DNA of 64,000 bases from Pyrinomonas methylaliphatogenes (GTDB taxonomy: Bacteria; Acidobacteriota; Blastocatellia; Pyrinomonadales; Pyrinomonadaceae), in assembly GCF_000820845.2 (NCBI RefSeq), contig NZ_CBXV010000008.1:480705-544704 (forward strand), read 5' to 3'. A model generated the notes under the pieces. That model saw nothing but the letters and a program-made list of their open reading frames with translations. It made no database searches and was not told the DNA's origin. Below are positions 25,101-33,805 of the stretch, piece after piece. The position numbers and the translations under genes are program-made. How positions within the stretch are numbered: the stretch's first letter is position 1; every line of letters begins with the position of its first letter.

Positions 25101-25387
25101 CCGCGGCGCTCAAAGGTCTTGAATCCCGGCACGCGCACGAAGACTGTGTAGATGCCGGGAGCAAGACCGGTCAAGCTGAAGTCGCCGCCTTCGTTCGTCG
25201 TGGCCGTTCTGACCTGCCCGTTCGCTTCGCTCTGGACCGCAACGACCGATGACGCGATCGCGTTTCCCGTCGCGTCTTTCACGACGCCGCGTAAAGTCGC
25301 TTCGGTGATCTGAGACGTGACGGAAAACGAAAACAGGAACGAAGAGATTAAAACGGCCACGGTGCGCCGCATACGAAGAAGACTCAT
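22163..25387 (-). CDS. Oar-like TonB-dependent outer-membrane receptor with carboxypeptidase-regulatory domain
   Basis: 1074 residues. Signal peptide (VAVLISSFLFSFSVTSQ), then a CarboxypepD_reg-like beta-sandwich (about 25-110; 'TLRGVVKDATGNAIASSVVA', 'GDFSLTGLAPGIYTVFVRVP'). A plug domain (about 130-250; 'NYVLDGAMNTNPNNTGEPAI', 'FSAEFGRGNGSVINIRTRSG') precedes a long beta-barrel ending in the aromatic strand '...LQAGLRLLF', typical of BamA substrates. Acidobacteria encode many Oar-type proteins; they take up or bind large substrates, but no ligand can be assigned. Monocistronic, GAGGG upstream of the start. Confidence 0.93.
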   Translation of the reverse strand: MSLLRMRRTVAVLISSFLFSFSVTSQITEATLRGVVKDATGNAIASSVVAVQSEANGQVRTATTNEGGDFSLTGLAPGIYTVFVRVPGFKTFERRGLRLNVGQITDLEIRLEVGEVQATVQVDATESAPQVSTEGRVADTFTQRQATELPLAQRDVFLLPKLSAGATAIPGAANSTKLTNSPVITVNGNRYRGNNYVLDGAMNTNPNNTGEPAIVPSLEAVEEVQVQTSNFSAEFGRGNGSVINIRTRSGTNEFHGRLWHYHRNAALNARNFFSTERAPRVFNQFGGNLGGPIIKNRTFFFASYEGTRDAIARALSFQVETPELRDYIIRQRPNSVAARLFRQFPAPTPLPGSGAKRYANQTDLTLDGVTIPATGTATINLRDYIRLDQYLARFDHSFNRDKDKLTARWIAEYQRDAGGTSSSTSMLGRAARGSRGPFDGFFGNLNLGHIHLFGRAVNDLRLSLQFIDALRGNDKAIVPEISITGITAPFGDVFSQRTKLRTYEVRDTLSFERSSHIIRAGGEARRIFKGLSIGPATAGTFSFASVSDFINDRPFRQTLTVDPRTGQPIGFPRYFTVHEFGLFVQDDWKASARLNINLGVRYDYFGDAREREGRLSSIIFGPGNSFRERLANASVGRVERLYKPERLNFSPRVGLAYDPFGDGRTSIRAGFSLAFQPHHGQSIAGARALPPDAVQIVSQPSVGIGTRILYDIPVPFNPEFARGLNPQGGINPLPGERARIRPTGFVVNPTIKTQYSESFFLSGQRQFGHGWIAEVGYVGTLGINLERIDDINRFRGDLLDGSEDRINPNFGTLLFVTNGVNSSYHGFTAEARRGFSSGLSVQVNYRFSKWLDTSSDTSTGQFQDNSEPGKGAQDVDCLRCERARSLFDIPHRFTASLIWTPRAFKGRGGWLAGLLNDWQVAALITAQSGRPFSVWNGSRQGDYNLDGGGGAVGGGFYDRPNAPLPGTIKKSFAQRDFLNGLFPASAFAAPRPGQNGTLGRNTFRGPRYRTLDLSLARSFEIAEEKRLQIRFDVFNALNNVNLYLPNADLSLGNFGKSTQAFDARVLQAGLRLLF

Positions 25388-25648
25388 CGCCGATCCCTCA
25401 CGAGTCTGCTGAGCTTTGAACTCGGTACCGCTTGCGTTGGCTGGCGATGATAGCTACAAATCGTCCTCTCACCACTAAACTTGAGTACGGTCTTCGCTTA
25501 CAACTAAGGTTATAGAGGCTTCGGGGGCGAAGTAATCGCGATCAAGTGAGGGGTGAGATGGGCATGGAGCGCGCCTCGATCTCAGGCTCGGCGTTCGCAT
25601 CTTGTGACCGCTCGGCTGAGCGTCAGACCGATGACGATCTATGCCAAC

Positions 25649-27580
25649 TTAAGGTTTACGCGCCTCGGGCGGCACAGCGCGCGGGATATCATCAGAAGGG
25701 AGCGAATCGCTCGCCTCTCTCCTCGTCTCCCGCAGCGTGGGCAACAGTTTGGGGCGCGGGATCTTGACCGTCGCCAGCGCATCAGCGCGCTTTAAGATGC
25801 TGCCATTGCTCCCTGCAACCCAAGCAGCCGTTCCGCCATGATATGCGACTCCGTACAGACGGACGTGGCTAACGTTCGGGATCAATCTCCACGTCGCGCC
25901 GCCATCGCGCGTTTGCAAGATGAATCCCTGATCGCCGACGATGAGCGCCTCATCGCGATTGGCGAGCGAGATGGCGAAGAGGTTAAGATCAACGCCGCTC
26001 TCTTGATCGCGCCAACTTCGCCCACCATCATCCGTACGCAAGATAAGCCCATGCGCGCCGACGATGAATCCGCGCCGCGCGTCGGTGAAGGCTACATCAT
26101 AGAGCCACTCGCGCACGTTCGCCGCGACACTCTCCCAAGTTTCACCGCCGTCCCTCGTGCGGAGAATGGCTCCGCCGGAGCCGACCGCGACACCATGCTT
26201 TTCGTCGGTGAACCAAACGGCTTCAAGCCATGCGAGCGTGCCTGAACGTTGAAGATGCCACGTCGCGCCGCCATCCGCCGAATGGATGATGGTTCCGCGC
26301 GCGCCGACCGCCCAACCTTCGTTGTTGACGAAATGAATTCCAAGCAAATCTTGATCTGTATCGACTGAAACCTTCTGCCAGATGAGGCCGCCATCCAGCG
26401 TGCGCAAGATCGTCCCTCGATCGCCGACGACGAAGCCGCGTCGCTCGTCGAGGAAGAAAACGGCGTTTAAGCGCGCCGTCGTGCCCGACGGGCGAATGGT
26501 CCAGCTCCTCCCTCCAGAATTCGTGAAGAGGATCTTGCCGCGCGCGCCGACGGCCCAGCCGTGAACATCGTCGATGAAGAAGATATCGAGCAGATCATCG
26601 CGCACGCCATCGGTCAACCGACGCCATTCGATCCCGCCATCATCCGAGCGTAGGATCAAACCGCCCTCACCAGCAGCCCATCCCGTCTTATCGTCAGCGA
26701 AGTAAACGGTCAATAAGCGCGGTTCCGTCTTGACGCTAACGGGCAACCAGATTTCGCCGCCGTTAGCCGTCGTTAGCGTCACGCCGTCGCTTCCAACGAT
26801 CCAACCGTGCCGCGCATCGCGAAAGAAGACCGAAATCAGATCGGCTTTGACATACGACTCCATGCGCCGCCAAGTTTCGCCCGCGTCTGTGCTGCGCAGA
26901 ATCGCACCGCTCACACCGCACGCGATGATGGTCCGATCATCGGCAAAGGCGACCCCAGTCAAAGTAAGATCGGTCACCGCCTGACGCCGCTCCCACTTCG
27001 ACCCGCCATCGCTGGTGATGAGCACCGTGCCTTTATCTCCGACGGCGACGCCGTGTGACGCATCGGAGAAGGCCACGCTCCACAGATGCGCTCGAGTGTC
27101 GGATGTCTGTCTCTGCCAAGTCTTCCCGCCATCGACCGTCGCGACGATACATCCGTAAGTGCCGACGGCCCAGCCGTGCTGACCATCCGGGGCGAAAGCG
27201 ACCGAATAAAGATGATCGCCCGTCCCGCTTCGCACAAGCTTCCAATGCGCGCCGCCATCATCGGTCAGCAAGATGGTCCCGCGCGCGCCGACCGCCACCG
27301 CCCTTTTCTCATCTTTGATGAACAGACCGTAGAGAGCCGTTCGCGCCGGTGATTCTTGCCACTCCCAATCGAAACCGCCCGAAGCGGTGCGCAGGATGAG
27401 ACCATCCGCGCCGACGGCCCAACCATGCCGTCCATCCGAAGCGAAGCGGATGGCATAGATCGATCCACCTTGTGGCAAGGGATTCTGCCAGATCCACGCG
27501 CGACGATGTTGCGCGCTTGATGCCGCGGCGACGAACAGCGCGAGCAGAAACGGGCGCAGTTTGAGGAGGGTTAGAAGCAC
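25649..27580 (-). CDS. Secreted YCF48/HCF136-type beta-propeller protein
   Basis: 643 residues with a signal peptide (LRPFLLALFVAAASSAQ). About 13 repeats of roughly 43 residues each carry the pattern 'GWAVG..G.IL.T.DGG..W' (for example 'GWAVGADGLILRTASGG', 'GVAVGDKGTVLITSDGG'). This is the sialidase-like BNR/YCF48 fold. Plant HCF136 and cyanobacterial YCF48 assist photosystem II assembly; bacterial homologues outside phototrophs are of unknown function, usually exported. It is the last gene of a leftward series and is separated from rnhA by a repeat-bearing gap. Confidence 0.88.
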   Translation of the reverse strand: MLLTLLKLRPFLLALFVAAASSAQHRRAWIWQNPLPQGGSIYAIRFASDGRHGWAVGADGLILRTASGGFDWEWQESPARTALYGLFIKDEKRAVAVGARGTILLTDDGGAHWKLVRSGTGDHLYSVAFAPDGQHGWAVGTYGCIVATVDGGKTWQRQTSDTRAHLWSVAFSDASHGVAVGDKGTVLITSDGGSKWERRQAVTDLTLTGVAFADDRTIIACGVSGAILRSTDAGETWRRMESYVKADLISVFFRDARHGWIVGSDGVTLTTANGGEIWLPVSVKTEPRLLTVYFADDKTGWAAGEGGLILRSDDGGIEWRRLTDGVRDDLLDIFFIDDVHGWAVGARGKILFTNSGGRSWTIRPSGTTARLNAVFFLDERRGFVVGDRGTILRTLDGGLIWQKVSVDTDQDLLGIHFVNNEGWAVGARGTIIHSADGGATWHLQRSGTLAWLEAVWFTDEKHGVAVGSGGAILRTRDGGETWESVAANVREWLYDVAFTDARRGFIVGAHGLILRTDDGGRSWRDQESGVDLNLFAISLANRDEALIVGDQGFILQTRDGGATWRLIPNVSHVRLYGVAYHGGTAAWVAGSNGSILKRADALATVKIPRPKLLPTLRETRREASDSLPSDDIPRAVPPEARKP

Positions 27581-27679
27581 GGATGGGAAGCCATCTTCAC
27601 AAAATTTTCTTTCGATCCGGCACAGTGCGCTCGAGAGTCAAAATTTTAACACCGCTCAGAGCGGCGATTAAACTGAAGG

Positions 27680-27788
27680 GGGCGAAGGGATGGTTGAAGA
27701 AGATTTCACCGCTCGGCCACGCCTCGCCGAACCATGTCGGAATCGCGTCATTGGGCGAAAGGATGGTTGAAGAAGATTTCACCGCTCG
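27680..27788. repeat. 36-bp direct repeat pair with 37-nt spacer (CRISPR-like dimensions)
   Basis: 27680-27715 and 27753-27788 are identical except for one base (GGGCGAAGGGATGG versus GGGCGAAAGGATGG at their left ends); both end GATTTCACCGCTCG. The 37-nt spacer is unrelated. No third repeat and no cas gene are present. Confidence 0.9.
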
Positions 27789-27862
27789 AGCCAAACCTGC
27801 CAAAGCGCCTCACGATGAAAAGGCCCAAAACAAGGTTCCGGCGAAACATGCGAGCGCGCCGG

Positions 27863-28330
27863 TTATTCATCGCGCTTGACGGCCTGGCGCGCCTTCTCTT
27901 CCAACCGCTCGAGCAAGCTCTGGTCCACCCGGCCAAGGAGCGCGATGCGACGCGCCGTCTCATCGACCGCTTCTTGAATCTCGTGCCCGGCATGTCCGCG
28001 CGTCCACTGCCAGTCTATCTGGTGCGCATCGATCGCCCGTTCAAGCTGCTGCCACAACTCTTGATTTGCCCGCTTGCGAAAGCGCCCGGTCATCGTCTCG
28101 ACGACGTAACGCGAATCGGTGATCAGGCGCACGCGACATGGCTCGCGCAAGCGCTCGAGGCCCAACGTGGCGGCGACGATCTCCGCCTGCTGATTGGTCG
28201 CGCGCCCCAAAAACCGCCCCACCGCGCGCCACTTGTCGCGATAGTTTAGAAGCGCCACCGCCGCCGCGCGCTCGCTCCCCTGCCCGTTGCCGATGCTCGA
28301 TCCGTCGCAAAAGATGGTCACTGTTTTCAA
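27863..28330 (-). CDS. rnhA: Ribonuclease HI
   Basis: 155 residues from TTG 28330. This start is chosen because GAGGAG lies 8 bases upstream and the length equals classical RNase HI; the frame also stays open to 28363. The four active-site carboxylates are visible: 'TIFCDGSSIGNGQG' (D), 'NQQAEIVAATLGL' (E), 'LITDSRYVVETM' (D) and 'EIQEAVDETARR' (D). It cleaves RNA in RNA-DNA hybrids. It lies 25 bp downstream of recG in the same direction, a sensible pairing because RecG also acts on R-loops. Confidence 0.92.
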   Translation of the reverse strand: MKTVTIFCDGSSIGNGQGSERAAAVALLNYRDKWRAVGRFLGRATNQQAEIVAATLGLERLREPCRVRLITDSRYVVETMTGRFRKRANQELWQQLERAIDAHQIDWQWTRGHAGHEIQEAVDETARRIALLGRVDQSLLERLEEKARQAVKRDE

Positions 28331-28355
28331 CGTTCGTGCTCCTCGAATAACCAGA

Positions 28356-30668
28356 TCACCCAACCGACGCCAAACCGAAGCGCGCGTCGCTTCTTACACG
28401 CTCGATCATGCGCAGCGTTTCGCGCGCGTGCCGACGCGTCGAGATATAAAGGTCAGCCTCGCGCCGCGCCTCTTCGAGAAGGCGCAGATCGCGCACCAGA
28501 TTCGCCAGCCGGAACATGGGCAATCCCGATTGCCGTGTACCCAAGATCTCGCCCGGACCGCGTATCTCGAGATCCTTCTCCGCGATGCGGAAGCCGTCGG
28601 ACGATTCTTCCATGATGCCGAGCCGTTCGCGCGCGACCGAAGTCTGTTTGTCCGATGCGATCAGCACGCAGAAGGACTGCTCGGCTCCGCGCCCGACGCG
28701 CCCGCGAAGCTGATGAAGCTGCGAAAGGCCGAACCGCTCGGCATGTTCGATGACCATCACCGAAGCGTTCGGCACGTCTACGCCGACTTCGACCACCGTC
28801 GTCGAAACGAGGATCTGTATCTCGCCCGCGACGAAACGGCGCATCACCTCTTCCTTCTCCGCCGCCTTCATCTTGCCGTGCAGGAGCCCAACTGTGAAGT
28901 GCGGGAAGACTTCATCGCGCAAGTGTTCGTACATGCGCGTCGCCGCTTTGAGATCGATCTTCTCCGACTCTTCGATGAGCGGATAGACGACGTAGACTTG
29001 CCGCCCTTTGCGCACCTCGCGCTCGATGCCGCGATAGACGCCCGCGCGTTTATCCTCACCGATGACCACCGTTTTGACGGGCGTGCGCCCCGGCGGCAAT
29101 TCGTCGATCACCGAAACGTCCAAGTCGCCGTAGACGGTCATCGCGAGGCTGCGCGGGATGGGCGTCGCCGTCATCACCAGCACGTCCGGGTTGTAGCCCC
29201 GCTCGCGCAGCGCGGCGCGTTGGAGCACGCCGAAGCGGTGCTGCTCATCGATGACGACAAGACCAAGCTTGTGAAACCGGACCGCTTCTTGAATCAACGC
29301 GTGCGTGCCGATGCAACAGTGTATGTCGCCGGCGGCGAGATCAGCGTGCAAGCGCCGTTTCTCGCTCGCGCGCAAGCTGCCGATCAAAAGTTCCACCCTG
29401 TAAGGCGTCGCGGCGAGCAACCGTTTGATGTTGCGCGCGTGCTGTTCGGCGAGGATTTCGGTCGGCACCATCAAGGCCGTCTGATAGCCGTTCTCCATCG
29501 CCGCGAGCATCGCCAGCACGGCGACCACGGTCTTGCCGCTCCCGACGTCGCCTTGCAGCAAGCGGTTCATCGGGACGTTCGATTGCATGTCGTCGAAGAT
29601 GCGGCGAATGGCGCGTTCCTGCGCGGTCGTCAGCTTGAACGGGAGGATGGAGAAGATCCGCTCGCGCATCCGGTCGGTGATCTCGATGACCGCGCCCTTC
29701 GGTTCTGCTTCGCGTTCGCTGCGCCGAAGCGCGAGCGCAAAAGAGGTCCAGAAGAACTCTTCGAAGATGAGCCGCCGGTGGGCCGGACTGCGCGCCTCTT
29801 CGTATTCGCCAAGCGGCGCGTCTTCCGCCGGGAAATGTATGCGCCGCAGCGCCTCGGCGCGCCCGATCAGACGCTGACGAGCGATGAGGTCCGCAGGCAG
29901 AGTTTCGGGGATGGCATCATCCGGCAACTGGTCCAGCACGGCATAGATGATCTCGCGCAAGCGTTTGGTGCGAAATTCGCCCAGCTTGCGGTAGATGGGC
30001 ACGCGACGCCCGGCGTGAATCGCCGCCAAAGCCGGATCGCCATCCTCTTCCGCCTCCTCCAAAAGCTCTTCGGACAAGCCGGCGCTATCCTCCCCCGCCG
30101 ATTCTTTCTCTTCGACCAAGCGCAAAAGCCCATATGCCGGCGCGCCGTGCCCGGGCAGCACCTCGAGTTCATCCGGACGGTTCAGGCGCAGGGCGAAAGT
30201 GTTGCGGCGTGCATCCCACTCCCACCGTCCATAGGCGATAAAGCGCGTCCCGCGCGCGAACTTCTGCGTGTAGTATTTGACGATGCGCGGCGCATGCCGT
30301 CCGGAGATGAACCACCAGACGACGACCGGTCTGCCGGTCATCTCCGCATCGTTCGCCGTGATCTCGAAGATGTAGAGCGGCTGATTGGGCGCGCGGTTTT
30401 TACCGACCTGATAGCCGCCAGCCACTCGCGCATAGAGTTCGAGCGAGGCTTCCACGCCGTGTCGCAGTTGGGCGATATGCGCCAGATTCGACCGATCCTC
30501 GTAACGCATCGGGAAGTAACTGAGCAGATCTTCCACAGTCGCTTCCCTCGCGTCGCGCTTGTTGACATAGGCAGCGACCGCCAAGGCCAACCGCCGCGCT
30601 CCATGCTGGCCCAGTCGCGGGATGCCGTGCGCGGCAAGCTCGAGGATCGGGGTGGAGAGGGATAACAT
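28356..30668 (-). CDS. recG: ATP-dependent DNA helicase RecG
   Basis: 770 residues. The wedge/OB domain is at about 60-200, then the helicase core: Walker A 'LLQGDVGSGKTVVAVLAMLA', motif II 'LVVIDEQHRFGV', motif III 'LVMTATPIPRSLAMTVYGDL', 'PLIEESEKIDLKAA', 'GLLHGKMKAAEKEEVMRRFV', motif VI 'QLRGRVGRG'. The TRG-like C terminus is 'SDGFRIAEKDLEIRGPGEIL'. It reverses stalled replication forks and branch-migrates junctions. An insertion (about 195-240, acidic, 'EEKESAGEDSAGLSEELLEE') sits between wedge and helicase core. The gene follows a bacilliredoxin gene at 39 bp. Confidence 0.96.
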   Translation of the reverse strand: MLSLSTPILELAAHGIPRLGQHGARRLALAVAAYVNKRDAREATVEDLLSYFPMRYEDRSNLAHIAQLRHGVEASLELYARVAGGYQVGKNRAPNQPLYIFEITANDAEMTGRPVVVWWFISGRHAPRIVKYYTQKFARGTRFIAYGRWEWDARRNTFALRLNRPDELEVLPGHGAPAYGLLRLVEEKESAGEDSAGLSEELLEEAEEDGDPALAAIHAGRRVPIYRKLGEFRTKRLREIIYAVLDQLPDDAIPETLPADLIARQRLIGRAEALRRIHFPAEDAPLGEYEEARSPAHRRLIFEEFFWTSFALALRRSEREAEPKGAVIEITDRMRERIFSILPFKLTTAQERAIRRIFDDMQSNVPMNRLLQGDVGSGKTVVAVLAMLAAMENGYQTALMVPTEILAEQHARNIKRLLAATPYRVELLIGSLRASEKRRLHADLAAGDIHCCIGTHALIQEAVRFHKLGLVVIDEQHRFGVLQRAALRERGYNPDVLVMTATPIPRSLAMTVYGDLDVSVIDELPPGRTPVKTVVIGEDKRAGVYRGIEREVRKGRQVYVVYPLIEESEKIDLKAATRMYEHLRDEVFPHFTVGLLHGKMKAAEKEEVMRRFVAGEIQILVSTTVVEVGVDVPNASVMVIEHAERFGLSQLHQLRGRVGRGAEQSFCVLIASDKQTSVARERLGIMEESSDGFRIAEKDLEIRGPGEILGTRQSGLPMFRLANLVRDLRLLEEARREADLYISTRRHARETLRMIERVRSDARFGLASVG

Positions 30669-30707
30669 GAATTTGGGGCTCGATGCCTTAAATCTTTCGC
30701 CCTTCGG

Positions 30708-31136
30708 CTAGTCCTTCTGCGCGCAGTAACGATCGAACGCTTCGATCAGTTTGCGGGCGATGCTCGCCGCATCGCTCGATTCGATCTCATGCCGCTCCAG
30801 CATGTAGACGAGCTTGCCATCTTTGAGGATGGCGATCTGCGGCGAGGAGGGCTGATAGCCGGTGAAGTAGCTACGCGCCCGCGCCGTCGCTTCGATATCC
30901 GCGCCCGCGAAGACCGTGATGGCGCGATCCGGTTTCACGTCGTGTTGCCAAGCCATAGCGACCGCCGGTCGCGCCTTGCCCGCGGCACAACCGCAGATCG
31001 AGTTGACGACGACCATGACGGTCCCCGGCTGATTGATGGCCCGATCAACCTCCTCAGGCGTGCGCGTTTCCGCAATCCCTAAGCGCGTCAGTTCCTCGCG
31101 CATCGGGCGAATCATGATCTCAGGATACGGCGTCAT
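30708..31136 (-). CDS. Bacilliredoxin (BrxA/BrxB, YphP family)
   Basis: 142 residues from ATG 31136; a GTG at 31157 is an alternative. The CGC active-site motif is present in 'VNSICGCAAGKARPA', with 'HDVKPDRAITVFAGADIEAT' and 'FTGYQPSSPQIAILKDG', both family-typical. Bacilliredoxins remove bacillithiol from mixed disulfides in low-GC Gram-positives and occur in some other phyla, including Acidobacteria. First gene of the leftward brx-recG-rnhA group. Confidence 0.9.
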   Translation of the reverse strand: MTPYPEIMIRPMREELTRLGIAETRTPEEVDRAINQPGTVMVVVNSICGCAAGKARPAVAMAWQHDVKPDRAITVFAGADIEATARARSYFTGYQPSSPQIAILKDGKLVYMLERHEIESSDAASIARKLIEAFDRYCAQKD

Positions 31137-31286
31137 CGCTCTTAAACTCTCCCTCACAAGCGAGAATTCACCCGTAAGATTTTAGAGCGTTCGACGACGC
31201 TCTTCAAAGCCGCTCGCAGGCGACAGATGGTTTTGACTGACGGCTGAAAAGCGCAATTTAACGAGCTTTCCCAGATTTTTCAGCCT

Positions 31287-31392
31287 CCTTCCCCCCGCAT
31301 ATTGCGCCTCTTCGGCGCGCAAACCTCGACGCCTGCGGCTAAAGTTTTGGCAATAAATGCCGAAATGTGTTTCGAGGGAAGTGGGGCGAAGG
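31287..31392 (+). ncRNA. Candidate structured leader RNA upstream of a c-di-GMP enzyme gene
   Basis: Five nested helices can be drawn by eye. P1: 31287-31296 with 31383-31392 (CCTTC-c-CCCC / GGGG-c-GAAGG). P2: GCGCC 31304-31308 / GGCGC 31314-31318. P3: CCTCGA 31324-31329 / TCGAGG 31372-31377. P4: GCC 31331-31333 / GGC 31337-31339. P5: an 8-bp hairpin 31345-31352 / 31358-31365. The string 'GCAAACC', 'GACGC' and 'GGCTAAAG' in this order recalls the conserved core of GEMM (c-di-GMP-I) riboswitches, but the usual P2 position between them is reduced to two bases. Identity is therefore uncertain. Confidence 0.4.
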
Positions 31393-31420
31393 CGATAACC
31401 GATCGGCGGTCAGATGCGCA

Positions 31421-33673
31421 ATGGGCGAAGAGGTCGCGAAAACCACCATCGACAAGCAGCGTTTCACCGACTATTACAGATGGTTGATCGTCGCGATCGG
31501 CCTGCTCATAGCCCTTCGCTCGATCCGGTCGCTTCCGGTCGAAAGGCTCGATTTAAGCCTCTTGTTCCTAACGGCGATGATCGTCATCACGAGCCTCCGC
31601 TTCGCCATCCCGATCCCGCGATTCGATACGAACATCACCATCTCAGACGCCTTCATCTTCCTCGCCCTTCTGCTTTACGGTCGGGAAGTGGCGGTCCTGC
31701 TCGCCGCCGCCGAAGGTTTTTGCTCCGGATTGCGCATCAGCAAAAGCAGGCGACCGTTGACCATCCTCTTCAACTCGGCGGCGATGGCCTGTTCCACTTT
31801 CGCGACGGCGATCGCGGTGCGTTCGGCCTTCGGCGACACCTCGCTCCTTCCGGACCGCAATCTGCCCGTCACGATCACGATGCTCTGCGCCATGGCGTTG
31901 GTCCAGTTCATCGGCAACACCGGGCTGGTCGCCATCGGCCTCGCGCTCAAGAACGATCTTTCGATCCTAGAGGCGTGGTATAGAAACTATCTGTGCTCTT
32001 CGCTCACCTACTTCATAGGCGCTGCCATCGCCGGACTGATCGCCTATCTGGGCCACTATGTCGGCTTCTACGGGCTGCTGATCTCCAGCCCCGTCGTCCT
32101 CATCCTCTACCTGACCTATTCTAAATACCTCGACGACATCAGGACGGCAGCGGCACAAGCGGAGTTGGCCGAAAGACAACGGGCCGAATTCGAACGCCAA
32201 CGCGCCGAGCAGGCCGAAAGGCACGTGCGCGAACTCAACCGCTACATCGCTCAACTCGAGCAGACGAGCCGCGCGTTGAAGGAGAGTCGCGAGCACTTCC
32301 GTTACGCGGCGTTCCACGACGCGCTCACGGGCCTGCCCAACAGGGCGCTGTTCACCGATCACGTCCGCTTAGCCATCGAACGCGCGAAGCGCCGTCCGGA
32401 ATACATCTTCAGCGTGCTCTTCCTCGATCTGGACCGCTTCAAACATATCAACGACAGCCTGGGCTACTCTTTCGGCGATAAGCTGCTCGTCGCCACCGCG
32501 CGGCGGTTGGAATCTTGCCTTCGGCAGGCTGACACGGTGGCCCGCTTCGGCGGCGACGAATTCGCCGTTCTGCTCGATGGGATCCGCGACTCGAGCGACG
32601 CGGTCCGCGTGGCGGAGAAGATTCAAGAGGCGCTCTCCGCCCCGTTCACCATCGAACGGAGCGAAGCCTTCATCACCGCGAGCATCGGGATCGCGTTGAG
32701 CATCAGCGGATACGATCACCCGGATGAGATCATCCGCGACGCCGATATCGCCATGTACCGCGCCAAAGAAGGCGGCAAGGCCCGTTACGAACTCTTCGAC
32801 AAAGAGATGCATTCGCGCGCGGTGGCGAGGTTGAAGATGGAGAACGATCTGCGCCGCGCGATCGAACGCGCGGAATTCTGTCTGCATTACCAACCGATAG
32901 TCGAACTCGAAACGGGCAAGCTCGTCGGGTTTGAAGCGCTGGCGCGATGGCATCATCCGGAGCGAGGGCTCGTCTCGCCCGCCGAATTCATCCCCATCGC
33001 GGAAGAGACGGGGATGATCGTGCCGATAGGCATGTTGATCTTGGAAGAGGCTTGCCGCCAGATGAGCGTTTGGCAACAACAATCTCCGGCCAACAAACAG
33101 CTCGCCATCAGCGTGAACATCTCAAGCAAGAATTGGATCCAATCCGATTTCGTCGCTCGGGTCGAATCCATATTGGCGCGTACCGGTTTCCCTCCGCATT
33201 GTTTGAAGTTGGAAGTTACAGAGAGCCTGGTGTTGGAGAACGCCGACGCGGCGACCACCGTGTTCGAGCAACTGCGCGCCCTGGGCGTCTGCCTGAGCAT
33301 AGACGATTTCGGCACCGGCTATTCATCGCTCAGCTATCTACATCGCTTCCCGTTCGATGCCTTGAAAATAGATCGCTCCTTCATCTCCAACATGGGATGC
33401 AGCGACGAAAACATCGAGATCGTCCGCACGATCACCCGCCTGGCCCAGAATTTAGGGATGGAGGTGATCGCCGAAGGCATCGAAACGATGGAACAGGTCA
33501 AGATCTTGCGCGCGCTCTCGTGCCACTACGGGCAAGGCTACTTCTTCTCCAAACCGCTCGCCGCTTGCGCGGCTGAAGAGCTCATCCGCGCCGTCAACAG
33601 CGGCGAGCGCGATTTCTTCGCGCTCAATTCACCGCCCCCGATCGGTTCGATCGAAAACAAACTGATAATGTGA
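31421..33673 (+). CDS. Membrane-bound GGDEF-EAL c-di-GMP cyclase/phosphodiesterase
   Basis: 750 residues from ATG 31421; an earlier ATG at 31367 lies inside the structured leader. The N-terminal membrane part (about 25-245) has six or seven segments. A coiled linker (about 255-310, rich in QRAE) follows. The GGDEF domain contains 'RFGGDEFAVLLDG' with an I-site RxxD ('RQAD') five residues upstream. The EAL domain has 'GFEALARWHHPERG', 'EVTESLVLEN', 'DDFGTGYSSLSYLHRFP', 'ALKIDRSFI' and 'VIAEGIETMEQ', so both active sites appear intact. Predicted to make and break c-di-GMP with product inhibition of the cyclase. Upstream RNA structure suggests post-transcriptional control. Confidence 0.93.
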   Translation: MGEEVAKTTIDKQRFTDYYRWLIVAIGLLIALRSIRSLPVERLDLSLLFLTAMIVITSLRFAIPIPRFDTNITISDAFIFLALLLYGREVAVLLAAAEGFCSGLRISKSRRPLTILFNSAAMACSTFATAIAVRSAFGDTSLLPDRNLPVTITMLCAMALVQFIGNTGLVAIGLALKNDLSILEAWYRNYLCSSLTYFIGAAIAGLIAYLGHYVGFYGLLISSPVVLILYLTYSKYLDDIRTAAAQAELAERQRAEFERQRAEQAERHVRELNRYIAQLEQTSRALKESREHFRYAAFHDALTGLPNRALFTDHVRLAIERAKRRPEYIFSVLFLDLDRFKHINDSLGYSFGDKLLVATARRLESCLRQADTVARFGGDEFAVLLDGIRDSSDAVRVAEKIQEALSAPFTIERSEAFITASIGIALSISGYDHPDEIIRDADIAMYRAKEGGKARYELFDKEMHSRAVARLKMENDLRRAIERAEFCLHYQPIVELETGKLVGFEALARWHHPERGLVSPAEFIPIAEETGMIVPIGMLILEEACRQMSVWQQQSPANKQLAISVNISSKNWIQSDFVARVESILARTGFPPHCLKLEVTESLVLENADAATTVFEQLRALGVCLSIDDFGTGYSSLSYLHRFPFDALKIDRSFISNMGCSDENIEIVRTITRLAQNLGMEVIAEGIETMEQVKILRALSCHYGQGYFFSKPLAACAAEELIRAVNSGERDFFALNSPPPIGSIENKLIM

Positions 33674-33805
33674 TCTCAGCCTTAAATCGGCGGTCGCTCC
33701 CCGGTCGACTCACATGAAGAGCCGCGCTCGCGAGACTTTTCCCATAAATCTTGCTAAACTTACGCGCTTTCACGCCGATCGCGAACCGGTCGCTAGATCG
33801 TCCCG

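Noticed and set aside
25649-27580. Photosystem II assembly role for the YCF48-like protein
   Set aside because: No photosynthesis genes are present; the fold is common in non-phototrophs.
27734-28249. A plus-strand frame running over the 36-bp repeats
   Set aside because: It overlaps rnhA antisense, and the shared peptide comes only from the DNA repeat.
28287-30665. A 792-codon open frame on the plus strand opposite recG and rnhA
   Set aside because: It lies antisense to two clear genes. Long antisense frames are expected with this GC-rich codon usage, and its translation is arginine/histidine/aspartate-rich without domains.
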